Source: Carnegiea gigantea
Taxonomy: Eukaryota; Streptophyta; Magnoliopsida; Caryophyllales; Cactaceae
Direction: 5' to 3'
Length of the DNA: 64,000 nt
Assembly (NCBI GenBank): GCA_029747015.1
Contig: JAKOGI010000540.1
Span: 64,501 to 128,500 of the forward strand
Shown here: in pieces, positions 1 to 11,300 of the stretch
Position numbering within the stretch: the first letter of the stretch is position 1
Layout: each line of letters opens with the position of its first letter
Made by a program: the position numbers and the translations under genes
The notes under the pieces: generated by a model
The model's input: only the letters and a program-made list of their open reading frames with translations
Told to the model about the DNA's origin: nothing
Database searches by the model: none

Positions 1-901
1 AATTCTACTTACATGTGGATCATCAAGTTATTTCAAATGGATGTTAAAAGTGCATTCTTGATTGGTTACTTGTAAGATGAGTTTATGTTGAACAATGCCT
101 TTGTTTGCTTGTTCAAGTCGCTTTGACCTTGTTTATAAACTTATGAAGCTTTGCATGGACTAAATTGATAGGCTAGCAAGTTTCTGCTTGAAAATAATTT
201 TAAAAGGGGTCAAATTAACCAAACCATATTTATTAAAAAAAAGGGAAACATTTCTTACTTATACAAATTTATTTTGATAATATATTATTTGGTGTCACTA
301 GCGAATCTTTTTTTGTCATAAGTTCTAAAACCTAATGAGTAAGGAGTTTAAATGAGAATAATGAGTGAATTAAGTCTCCTCCTTGGTCTTTAAATCAAGC
401 ATTGCTAACATGGCATTTTCATCAATCAAGACAAATATATCATGGGACATCTTAAGAAGTATGGCTTTGAAAATTCAAACATGTCAAAACTCCAATTGCC
501 TTAAGCACCAAGCTAGACATGGATTAAACTAGTAAGCCCATTCTTAAAGAGGTATATAGAGATATGATTAGATCACTTGATACTTGACTACAAGTAGGCA
601 TGATCTTATGTTTAGTGTCTGGTCATGTGCAATATTACAATTAGCTGCCAAGGAATCATATCTCAACATTGTCAAAAGAATATTTAATTACCTTATTGAA
701 ATGAAGGACCTTGGTCTATGATAACCATTCAACAATAACTTTGAACTTGTAAGATACTCTGATGTTAATTATATGACCCACAACTGCAACATAGATAGAA
801 AGAGTACTCCAAGTTCATGCCATTTCCTTGGACAGTCCCTAGTATTTGGCAGTCTAAGAAACAAAATTCAATGGCTTTGACTATTGCTAAGGTTGAATAT
901 A
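1..901 (+). pseudogene. Ty1/Copia reverse transcriptase-RNase H fragment
   Basis: This is a broken Copia polyprotein piece read in shifting plus-strand frames. Recognisable blocks in order are the RT block QMDVKSAF with a damaged GYL/DE continuation (about 36-95), a KLMKALHGL-like block (about 140-170), a damaged copy of the RT active-site region ending in DNIIFG (about 270-290), and the RNase H block DRKST..CHFLG (about 795-835) leading to a KVEYMKC form of the AEAEY motif (about 888-908). Stops (for example after GYL) and frameshifts rule out function. Gag, protease and integrase lie outside the window or are lost. The reading breaks off exactly where the solo LTR begins and resumes after it. 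Confidence 0.85.
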
Positions 902-2825
902 TGAAATGCCCCAAAATTTATAGTTCATTTTATTTTTAATATTTGTCCTCCTTAATGCAGTGTAGCACAGGCATTGCTACCATATTTAAGTACAAGGAAA
1001 GATAATAAGATTAACCATTTAAACTTAACACAAATTTTATTATGAAAGTCAAATTTGATTATCAATTATACATTATGAGCTTAACAACTTGAGTACAATG
1101 AATGTGATTGTGACCTTGTTCTAAAATCCATCCTCATGTAATGAACAGTACCTAAAAGCAAAATATTTTTAAAAAGTAAGATATAACTCAATAATATATG
1201 TCGCTAATAATTAAACATAACTCAAATTCATTTAAATATTTGGGGGCGGGGGGCGGGAGGGAAGAGTTCAATAGTTCGAAAATAGTTTAAGTTCCCAATC
1301 CAACCAAGTTCATCAATCATAACCTATTTCTTTTTATTAAACAAATTAATAATCTGATTCATTTCATTATCAAGCGGCCCCATTGGGCCTCATGGTTTGC
1401 AACGAATCAATCATGGCCTATAGCTAATCTAATTCTTGGCGTACCAAACTTATGGGACCCCATAATATGGTGTGTGTTCTATCTATCCTCGCACGTATCC
1501 GATACACTTCCATGCATCCACGCATTACCGTGGAGAGACTATCACATCTCAATATCTAGGCAATATTGCCCTGATCTCGAGAGCTACCCTCTCGTAACTT
1601 GCCATGATTCTTTCACTTTACTAATTAGTGTTTTATGCATAGGTCCAATTCAGCTTATACCAACCTAACCCATACTACCAAAGTTCAGGCATTTCAAGCT
1701 TCCATTTAACACATGGATTGTTTGCACGTAACAACTCAATCAAAAATTGGAAAGTTTTGAATTACAACAAGATGACATGAACAGTTGAAGTTTTCATGCA
1801 TTAGCTCTCTCTGTGGATGCCAGATCATAAAACTATTTTATAAACACCCAAAACACATTGAAAAAGGCATGTAAAAGGAGTTAAGGCATAGACATTACCT
1901 TGATAAATGCCAAAATTCTAACTCGATCATTACAAGATTGAAGAGAAGAGTGTTTACCTTCAAGGTTTTAACAAGATCAGTAAAAGGAAGAGCTTTTTTT
2001 TTGGCAAGAAAGCCCTTAGTTTGAAAATTTAGAATCCAAAAGTTGAATTTCGAATCAAAGAATATAGAGTTTGCATCAGAATCCATGGTTAGACTTTACA
2101 GCTAGAAAATCTTATGTACCTATGAGCTTACCTCAAAGGAATCAAGGCAACAAAGATGGAGAAGGGAGCCAAATGGGCTATTGGGTCACAAGTGGTGGGT
2201 GAAGGGTGGAGGATGGACTGCCCACAGGTGAAATCACCGACAATGGTGGATCGTAATAGGGAGCAGTGCAGGAATACAGGAGGAGAGAGAGGAAAGCATA
2301 AAAGCAAGGAGGGGGAGACAGATTACATGGGAGTTGAGAAGAGGGGTTGTTGTGCATCAACAAAAGAACACAATAGATTAATTCTTTTTTTACCTTAGGA
2401 TACAATAAATGCTAAAGAGAGATTTTTGGGCAAACTATAGGGGATTGGAGAATTTTTGGGATTTTTAAATCCCTTCAAAATAACTAAGAGAATTCAAATT
2501 TTAACTTTGAAAATAGTGAGGAGTTTGGTTACATTAAAAGCTGAATTTTTATTGTGCTTTATTTTAACAGCTTTGGGTTGGGCAAAGTGAAAAGAGTTTG
2601 GCTTGACTTGATTTCCAATTCACAATAGCCTAAATGCTAAACTGCAATCTATGAGCTCAAGCTGATTATCAATAATTTCTGAAATTAAGTAAAACTAGCC
2701 ATGTTATTCAACAATATTAATATAAATTTTTGGAATTTCACATTCTACTTCTTTTAAAAGAAGTTTCATCCTCAAAATTTCACAAACTTAACCAATTAAT
2801 AAGACCTAGAATTTTAGGTTCTACA
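902..2825 (-). mobile_element. Antisense Gypsy-type solo LTR inside the Copia relic
   Basis: About 1.92 kb separates two parts of one Copia reading frame. The insert starts TGAAATGCCCC and ends TTCTACA, so on the minus strand it runs TGTAGAACC...CA as an LTR should. It is flanked by atata (897-901) and acata (2826-2830), a 5-bp target duplication with one mismatch. On the minus strand, about 40-90 bases inside its start, it carries the TTTTGAGGATGAAA sequence familiar from the Gypsy 3' pol/PPT region, unusual inside an LTR; I cannot exclude a slightly different boundary. No PBS or internal domain is present, so it reads as a solo LTR left by LTR-LTR recombination. Short reading frames at 1474-1668 and 2156-2398 have no recognisable content. 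Confidence 0.7.
1242..1261 (+). other. G-quadruplex-type G tract
   Basis: Four runs of three or more G separated by single bases (G5-C-G6-C-G3-A-G3) fit the canonical G-quadruplex pattern on the plus strand. It lies inside the antisense solo LTR. Only the primary sequence is seen; folding is inference. Confidence 0.6.
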
Positions 2826-2830
2826 ACATA

Positions 2831-3120
2831 CCTACCGGAACTTGCTATGCAATGCTACTTTTGATTAGCCAACAGCTTAGGAATCTTGGACTAGATTGCA
2901 AGAAATTGCCTATCATATGTTACAACATGGCTGCGATAAACATTATTAAAACTCTAGTACAGTACTCAAGGACCAAATACCTTGAATTAACACATCATTC
3001 TATCAGATACCATGTGCAACAAGTTGCCTATCAGATGCGACCAAGCACATCTTGGTCAATGAATCTCACAAGGATAAAGTCCCTTAAAGGTTAGTGTCTA
3101 ATGCTCTTAATATGCCGCTT
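2831..3120 (+). pseudogene. Copia RNase H C-terminal continuation
   Basis: After the solo LTR the Copia reading resumes with CYAMLLLISQQLRNLGLD, equivalent to the usual CCAQLLW.KQ.L.DFGL, then a damaged CDN.SAI block (ICYNMAAINIIK), SRTKYLELTHHSIRYHV for the usual SRTKHI.IRHHFIRDHV, and fades by about 3090. It is the C-terminal part of the same element as 1-901. Together they date the Gypsy insertion after the Copia insertion. No 3' LTR is evident after it; a further 200 bases are unrecognised. Confidence 0.8.
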
Positions 3121-3359
3121 GATCGGTTTAAGGATGAAGGAGAAGAATGTATTAAGAAATTGATGGATCGAAAACAGGTTACACATGATAGGATTGATTA
3201 GAAATTCTTCAAAAATGGAAATTTTGCCTTTTTAACTATGTTATAATGAGTGAATTGCAAGAATTTATTCGATGCCAGGTTAGTTGTTTATCCTAGGTTA
3301 AAGTTGGTGGTTGAGTATCTTATGCCACTAGAGTAAATAATGTTGAGTTCACCCTTACC

Positions 3360-4426
3360 CATGGGCGGAGCTACATTGGGGCAAGGGGGTTAATTGACCC
3401 CCTAGCTTTTTGAAAAAAAAAAATTAAATATGGGATATTTTTGTAGATAAACAAAATAAATACATGTTAATTGGTTCATATATAATTTGCAAACTTGTGC
3501 TTAGTAGGATGGCCGGTTGCCCTCCCTTGTTTCAGGTGTTCACGGGTTCGACTCTTCCAAATTGCTACTCTGCTTCTACGGTCCCTTTTATGATTTTTTT
3601 TTTTTGGAGTTTTGGACATTTGTTTTCCCTAATTTATGCGGCTGCCTTTCGACTCTCTCCGGTCTTTTGCTCGCCTCTTGACTCTTGCCAGCCCTGCCCA
3701 CTTACTCTCTCTCTCACTCTCTGCAGTTAGCCGACGCCACTAGGTCCGCCACTTGTGCCAGCAGCCGCCTCCACTCCTCCTCAGGTCTCCTCCTAACTCC
3801 TAAATCCCAAATCCCAAATCTCAATTTGAGATAATTCTCAAAAATACTCAAGTTTTGTTTTTAATTTTATTATTTTGTAAATAAGTATATTTATTTTACT
3901 AATTTTAGTTAGATTTATGTTAAATAATTGATTAATTTAGTGAATTACTCATGATTCATGAATTGAAAAATGAGGATTTTAATCTAATTGCCTTCTTGGT
4001 TGAAGATTTAAAGTTGGGCTAATTTTGTTTATAATTGCTTCCTTGTTTATATTTAGTTTACTAATTTTTATTGAATTTGTGTTGAATAAGTGGTTAATTT
4101 AGAGATTTACTCATCAATTAAAAAATTAAGCTTTGCCTTTCTTGATTGAGAATTTAGAAATTAGAATTGGGGTAATTGTTGGTTGTTGTTTGTTTATTTG
4201 TGTTAAATTCATTGACTTTTGGCAAATTTGTATTTGTTTATGATAATCATAAATTACCCCATTTCTAATTCCTAAATTCTCAATTAAGAAAGGCAAAGCC
4301 TAATTTTGTAAATATGCACTTCTTGAATGTAGTAGTTATGCACTTTATTTTTAAAACTATTAAAGTTTATATTATATGTATTATTAATCTCGCCCCCTTT
4401 TAGTTTGAATTCTGGCTCCGTCCCTG
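3360..4426. mobile_element. hAT-like non-autonomous DNA transposon
   Basis: The ends are imperfect terminal inverted repeats: CATGGGCGGAGCTACA on the left against CAGGGACGGAGCCAGA (reverse complement) on the right. They are flanked by 8-bp direct repeats cccttacc (3352-3359) and ccgttact (4427-4434) that match at six of eight bases. This size of target duplication and the CAGGGGCGGAGC-type end are typical of plant hAT elements. No transposase is present. The interior contains a long foldback (4121-4307), internal near-duplicated AT-rich segments, and a short segment with tRNA-promoter-like boxes near 3498-3556. Confidence 0.75.
4121..4307. repeat. 57-bp inverted repeat (foldback) inside the hAT element
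   Basis: Bases 4121-4177 and 4251-4307 are near-perfect reverse complements, differing at a handful of positions, around a loop of about 73 bases. A transcript in either direction would form a long hairpin. The arms flank nothing coding. This is read directly from the sequence; any small-RNA role is inference. Confidence 0.8.
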
Positions 4427-4434
4427 CCGTTACT

Positions 4435-5217
4435 CCTGAAAAGCATGGACATATCTTCAAACTTAAAGTCAGGCCTACCCATTGTAGCGAAGTACCGACC
4501 GAATCGAGGAATTTCTCGAGAAGTATGTTAGGATTACTCGTCTTAAATGCAAAGGGCAATTCCTATAGGCTTGCTGTTAACCGGTATGCTAAATCTCTTT
4601 AGTATTTATGTGTGATTGTTCCTGAAAATAAGGATCACCCAATTTGATGGAGGAGCTTGCATTTTTTACAAATTTAAACATAGCTGTTTGTTGATTAAAA
4701 TTGAGTGGATTTAAATTGGTTAAGCATCAGTATGATTTGGCTATGAAACTCAATTTGTTTAATGCCAAAGCTCGTATTTGGAAAGCCCAGGCTTTGTTGA
4801 ACATAGGTATGGGTTAAGAAGTTTGTGAAGAACTTCTTACTGTTATTCAATTTGACCCTAAGAATGAAGAATTAAGAAGAAATTAATTAGGGTAGAGGAG
4901 ATGTGTAACACGTCTTGTAAGAAACAATTATTAAAGGATGTTGGAGCTAGTTGTGATTATTCTTCGAAGAGTTTTTCCGAAGCAGTTGGTTTGGCCACTT
5001 TTAATCGTCTGAAATCATATGCTCTGCCTGTGCGTTCCTCTTCTTTAGCCAGTGATGCTTGTCTTGAACCTATAAATCCGGGTGAGGATGTTGGGGAAGT
5101 ATATAATTGTTTACAAACAAAAGTGGTTATGGGTAATTCGACAGAGACTAACCAAAGCATAGTTAACTGGAAGAATGAGTGGATAAAAGAGTCACAAACA
5201 GTAATGACATTACCGTG
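4435..5217 (+). pseudogene. Tetratricopeptide-repeat protein pseudogene fragment
   Basis: In changing plus-strand frames the text resembles the TPR part of FKBP/co-chaperone-type proteins: GNSYRLAVNRYAKSL (about 4555-4600), TNLNIAVC-stop-LKLSGFK (about 4667-4715), then AMKLNLFNAKARIWKAQALL and ELLTVIQFDPKNEELRRN (about 4740-4885). The spacing of A/Y/L/P residues fits TPR helices. In-frame stops and a frame change make it non-functional. A 105-codon open stretch from 4901 continues downstream without a recognised domain. The hAT element at 3360-4426 lies immediately upstream and may have landed within this gene copy. The exact parent gene is not identified. Confidence 0.4.
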
Positions 5218-5249
5218 ACGAGTCAGCATCACTTGAAGGCTATCCATCA

Positions 5250-7130
5250 TTAAGTTTGAGAGCTACACCTCAGGATTCCTAAGAGGAAAATGAAACTTGA
5301 TATAGAGGAATAAGTAATAAGACTTTAAGAAATCGACCTTGTTGAGATTTAAACAATGCTGAAGTGTCTGTGGAGATGAAAGAAGGTGACATGAAGGATT
5401 TTGTTTCTGACTATTAGAATATGTCTTTTAGATGGTAGGTCTTGTGTGGTGGAGTTTAGTTCCTCACCTGCTTTACAGACTATGCTGTACGTGGAGTGTG
5501 GGGTTGATCCAAAAAAGCATTTTGTGGGGGAAGTGGTGTCAAAGCCTCCTAAAATGATCTGATGAAATGGTCACGATTCTACTCCCGCTATTTCTAATGC
5601 AAGGATTCAAGTATGAAAGCCAACATAGATCAAATTACGAATATGGAAGCAGTGAGCAAGAGGGATAGTCCAAGTGCGGATCTACTATGGATTTTGATGA
5701 GTGACACACAAACTCTGCTTCCACATTGATTGTTATGGCATGCAAGGAGGGTAATGGCTTCGCCCAACTCTACCATGTCCACGCCATTTTTCTTCTGTCT
5801 GAGTCCACAAATATTGCTTTTCAACATTCTAGAGGACATACGAAAGGGGCTCTTTGGAATCTCTTCCACTATCACAAGCAATCCACCGAATGATTGAGCA
5901 AGAAGATAGGGTCAAATTTTTTAACAAATGCTCAATAGCCTAATTCCAAAGAGCATGCCATGTGTGAGGATAACCAAGGGAGTCTTATAATTAATGTCAT
6001 CTAATTCTTAGCCCAACATCATGACAAACAAAGAAGGGGGAAGCACCGTAAAATGAAGAGAATTTTGCCGCGCCAAAAAAAGAGAAGCATTAATGAGTCA
6101 ACTACCATTGCAAAAAGATATGAACTTGAATCATTTAACTTAGTTGCTTGGAGGAAGGCAATTATTGAAAGAGATCCAAGCATTGGATACACAATTATCG
6201 CCTTCAAGTCGATTGAAAAACTACTACTGAGACTCTATCGAGTAAGAGGAATTTCAAAATATCAAGTTAGATGATGACAAGCTGATTTTCAAGAAAGTTC
6301 TTTGCCTACGCAAAAATGAAGGGCATTGTACTACGCCTTAATACTTTCTAGGTCAATACTTATAGAAGTGATTATGTTTTAACTTAACAGTTAGATATTC
6401 TCGTGTCATTTTTTTGGGGTACTTGCGCCACCGCCTTGATCCCAAAGAACAAAACATAAAATAATAAGACACATTTCATAATCCAACTCTTTTTTTTTTT
6501 AAACCATGGTTGAAATAGTTTTGACATACTCTCCTGAATCTCCTCTTTTTGACGCATTTTTTACCCTTTAAAGGCCCATCGTTCAAAAGTACATGATCTA
6601 TTTTTTTTTAAAAAAATATCTTGTACTTCATATAAATATGCCCAAGGAATTATAACAGAATATTAAAGGGAGTCATTCTACTGTCTCATAATGACAAGAC
6701 ATAAAATTGCAAAAGTTGCACTCAACAGTCCGCCTATGGATTTGGCCATTTGATTAACAACCCTTTGATAAGGTTTTTTCCCAAAAAGAGCTTTTTGCTT
6801 CAAATTAATTGTGTGATTTAATCAAGGTCCAAAAACTAATTTAATTGTAAGTTCAAATTGTCTTGAACGCTGGTGAAAAACATAAATTATATGAAAATGA
6901 AACAGTAATAGAATGTCCAAATTTAGACAGCCAGTTTGCTATCATGTTTAACTCTCCAAACACATGGTTGATAATAATTTGAATACCTTGATATCTCCAC
7001 ACTTGAATACTGATTAATTAGTTTTTGAATTATGATCAATACTTCTTTTAATATAGGATGCGCTATTTTAACTTTTTTATTTCCTCCCTCTAACTTTTAT
7101 GATCCCTACTCATATGCTCTTTAGATTTAT
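5250..7130. other. AT-rich stretch, nothing recognised
   Basis: Only short open frames appear, for example a basic 73-codon frame at 6053-6274 and an 83-codon minus frame at 5630-5881, neither with a domain I can name. It could hold decayed transposon or gene remnants. No RNA gene was seen. Confidence 0.5.
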
Positions 7131-7583
7131 GCCTTGTTCTGCAAAATTAGCGGTTCAAGTAGCGGATAGCGGTTCAAGTAGCGGATAGCGGTTCAGGTAG
7201 CGGATAGCTGTTTAGGCAGCGGATAGCGTTTCTAATTTAGCTGTTAGTGGATAGCTGTTTAGATGAGCTGTTGAAATAAATGTGTTCGGTAAATTTAGTT
7301 GTTGGGTTAGCTGATTAATGTAAATTGACATAAAAAAATATAGATAATTTCCAAATATAAAATTTTGTAAGGATATTTTTTGGCAAAAAAATATGAAACG
7401 CTACTTTTAAATGCCAAACGTTAATGCTATTAGCTTTTCAGAAACGCTGCTTAAAGCGCTAAACGCTACTTGAAATGCTAGTCAAAACACTATGTTACCG
7501 AACACTAAAAATTACTTGATGAGTGTATTAACTTAGTCAAAACGCTAAACGCTACTCAAAACGCTGTTATCAAACACGTCCTT
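7131..7583. mobile_element. MITE with GC-rich subterminal repeats
   Basis: The left end reads roughly GTTCTGCAAAATTAGCGG and the right end, reverse complemented, GTGTTTGATAACAGCG, giving imperfect terminal inverted repeats followed on both sides by AGTAGCG motifs. Next to the left end a 19-bp unit (agcggttcaagtagcggat) is repeated about three times at 7149-7220. The right side carries the inverted form (aacgctact, acgctactcaaaacgct). The middle is AT-rich with no coding sequence. This arrangement is typical of hAT-type MITEs. I could not fix a clean target duplication, so the ends may be off by several bases. Confidence 0.6.
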
Positions 7584-7589
7584 AGTGTC

Positions 7590-8368
7590 AAATATCTGTA
7601 TGAATCAAATTTTATCACGTAAAAAATGCAACTATTAACCTTTTTCCACTTTGCATTTAAACAGACTAGAGAGGCATGAAGTGCATATAGAATCCGAACC
7701 CAGTCATCTATAAAAAGCACCGAGGGTTTAATTATTTATTAGTAAACCAAGATTGCTTAAATGGTTAGATTATCATTTACATTCTCCGCTGTTGACATCC
7801 CTCGCAAACCTAAATTAACTCATAAAATGTTACTCTGAATTATATAAATTTTCATTAATTTTATACAGATTGCCCACAAACCTTGATGCCGTTAATACTT
7901 ATTATTGGGGTGTATAGGGGTGATCCACCATTAAAGGACCCACAAATAAAATTTCCTAAATATGCCACTATGATTAGGTCCACAAACCATAAAGACCCGA
8001 AATTCAGACTCAATACACAATCAGAAACTGGTACTTTGAAAAATAATAGTCACAAGAGCCGAAATGGCTACCTTTGCTCATTTGCCGTTGTTTCAAATCA
8101 ATGCTCTAATTTCGGTCACATTCTCTCTGCTAAGGGATCTACTCTAAGCTGTAACAGATGTATTACCCTAAAGCTTCATATGCTAGCACCTTTTCCATGG
8201 CCAACTAAAAAAAAGAAAAAAAGAACAAACACTAGCATGAAAAAGCGTCTTCATGATGAAGAGAATCTATGGAGTGTTGTAACTTTCTTTAGCTTCTATT
8301 CTTCTCTGTAGTAAGGGTATTGACTTGAGAAAATTGCTAAATGTAGGCAGAATCAAGCTGGATAAGCA
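7590..8368 (-). other. Downstream flank / probable 3' UTR of the translocator gene
   Basis: This lies just after the translocator stop codon on the minus strand and probably contains its 3' untranslated region. A 142-codon plus-strand frame (7883-8311) is antisense to it and has no recognisable domain. I could not pick a convincing poly(A) signal. Confidence 0.35.
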
Positions 8369-11300
8369 TTAAACATGTGTGCGTCCAATATGAGAGAGCC
8401 GAGAGGATTGAATCAGAGGGGCTTCTTCATCCGCAATTGCTTCAGAAGGTGAAATATCCCCCCCACCACTACCAACAATATTTACATCACTGTCATTGGG
8501 TGCATATGTATCAGATGATTTCTTTTCTGTCCTCCAGTCCTGCATCCAAAAAAATATGGGTAATTAGCGAAGTTCATTTTTACACAGCATCTGAGAAGGT
8601 ATCTCTATCCAAATCTTTCTGATTCTGAGCAGATTGCAGTTTCTGGGATCCAACCAAAGAGTGACCGTTTATTTGTTTTCCAAGCATTTTCAGAATATGA
8701 CATGCAAAAGGAGAACTCGAAAGTTCCATTCCAAGTACTTTGCGCCAGCCTGCATGTATCTTTTTTTTGGGGGGGGGGGGGGGGTGCATTGTTCATGGGG
8801 AGTGCAGTAGAATTTCTATAATATGCACAAAAAATTGGTAAAACATATCGCCCTTCCTTCCCCTTTTTTATTTTATAAGTGTCAATTCACAGCTTTTGCC
8901 TAATTCACTAATTCACAGCATGAATTAGCAATGACGATGAACGCACCTACTGAATATCGACAAGGATTGCACCACAGCTTCCTGAACAAATTAGGCCTTG
9001 GAGCAACAACATTTTCTTCCCAAAAGTAAGTTATTGTTTGGGACCAAAGTCTTATCTTAATGACACAATTAGTGCACATGATCCAAGGTGAAGAAAGAGG
9101 CAAGAACTAGAACAAAGAGCATTATGCATAAACGCATATAATCAGCGATAAGTAGTTCAGAGATGGGTTGTTCTTGACATTTGAAGAATCAAGACGCCAC
9201 CTCATTCTTGGCAAAGAAATATAACTAACAGCCACTAAAACTTGAAAAATTATATAGAAACAGTGGGAGTTGAACCAAAACCATAAAGTCTTTTCTTAGT
9301 TATGCCTGCTCTTGTTTCCGACCAGTAAATAACACCTTCAGGTTACTATATCCATTTGAGATTAATACTCACATTGCAGTTCAGCCTGTTGACACGTTCT
9401 ATAAAATTTGTGACTTACCAATTACAAGCAAGTAGTAACCTCCCTTGTATCCTCACCCCTGCCCAAAGGACAAAATACAAAGAGAAAGAAGTAGAAACAA
9501 TAACTCCCCTACAGTTAATGACCATAACAACCATATCGTGCGTGTGTGTGTGTGTACACACACACACACACACACACACGAAGTAGAAACAATAACTCCC
9601 CTACAGTTAATGACCATAACAACCATAGCGTGTGTGTGTGTACACACACACGCACGCACACGTGTGTGTGCGTGCGTGCGTGTGTGTGTTTGTGTGTATT
9701 AAAGGAAATATCGCTACCCAAAAAGAAGGTACCAACTTGCATAAGCCAAACATTCATAAAGTAGCATAAAGGGAACATAAATCTGAACAGCTAATAAGAC
9801 ATGGTAAATCATATTACGAACCTTTGTTAACTCTATCTGTAATTCTTTCAGAGGAAGTTGTTTGAGAACTGCGGACATCCTTGACCTTCAAGTAGTTGTA
9901 CATGACAACACCACAGAGTGCTGCACAAACCCCCAGCGTCAATGGGCAATGGGGGAAAAAATGATCAATTTAATGATTGGAAACACATTGAAATGATAAG
10001 TACAGCTAAGGAATAGGGTCATTCTGGCAGTACCAAACATGATCAAGTAAAGACAATACCAATTGCATAGCCAATAATGTTAAGCCCTGTGATGGCAGAC
10101 TCAGGAAATATCACTGTTGATAGCGCTATTAGGATCCAGTCTTTCAGGACACCGGCAACACGGATAGTAACTGCCCCAGTTCTACCAATCACTAGAAAAA
10201 TTGAGAAGTTCAAGGCCAAAGCGCAAATAGCATTGCTGAAGAAGATCCAAAAATTGAAGTGAATATGGGAAACATCCATGGAAGGCTTCTCCAGCATACA
10301 CCAGGGTATGCACAGAAACACGAAACTGTATGAGGTAAAACAGAAGCAACTTAGATGTCTTTCTGAGTAACAATACTTGGTCTCAGGAGATAAGTAGAAT
10401 GCCCTTTTCCCAACTATCCTTCTCCCCAACCCCAAATCCAAGAAAAACGACACATGCTTTGTTTGATTTATTGTGAAACCATTCAGAGCTAGCAATCAAG
10501 CAAATCACCGCAACACCTGATTATTGGTACCCAGCGAGATACTTAAGTTTGATGAACACCTATCTTTTGCAACCATACCATAAGAGGCAACCCAATGCCC
10601 CAAGCCTTCCTCAGCATGTGCTCAGCACGACATAACACTTGAACCGAGACTTCCTTTAAAAACATACACTTAATTGCAAATGTATGAACTTGCCTACTGC
10701 TCCAACAACAAATTAGAAGTAACAGACCAGTCCATTGAGATACAGCCCATTGTGATTCAGCTTAATAGGATGCCAAGGTTAAATTTGCTCAACTGTGACA
10801 GGAAGAAATATAAATAAGGCATTGTTTATGAGAACTTTATTGTTTTTTTTTTTTTTAATCAATGTCTAGCAGAACTTGATAATGTTATAATAGATGCAGG
10901 TCACAGGTTACCTAACTTCCTCACCTCATTCAGATCCAAATCCAAACCCAAACCCCAAACCAAACCCAAATTTGTACACTTAAGCCACAACTTAGGCCTG
11001 TTGCTTTTGAAGAGAAATCTTTGGTCCCCACTCCTTCCCACTCCCTTCCATTCCCTCCTACTTCTTTCCACACTTTGAAACCTTGTATAATGTATATCAT
11101 TATATATATATACTAATGTTTTAATTATTACCAACACAATATTTGTTATTCATTAATTTAAGTTAAATATTTTAATTTGTTTGGAAAATTCAAATTAACT
11201 ATTTCACATAAATGTAACATACTCATATTTATAACAAACATACCAACATAACATTATGGCCATGTTCTTTTCGTTGAGAAATAAGGAATGGTAAATGGAT

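Noticed and set aside
7883..8311. 142-codon plus-strand open frame
   Set aside because: It lies antisense to the probable 3' end of the translocator, has no domain, and its composition matches non-coding AT-rich flank with a lysine run from poly(A).
9445..9778. Several frames rich in Cys-Val or His-Thr repeats
   Set aside because: Translations of GT/CA microsatellites.
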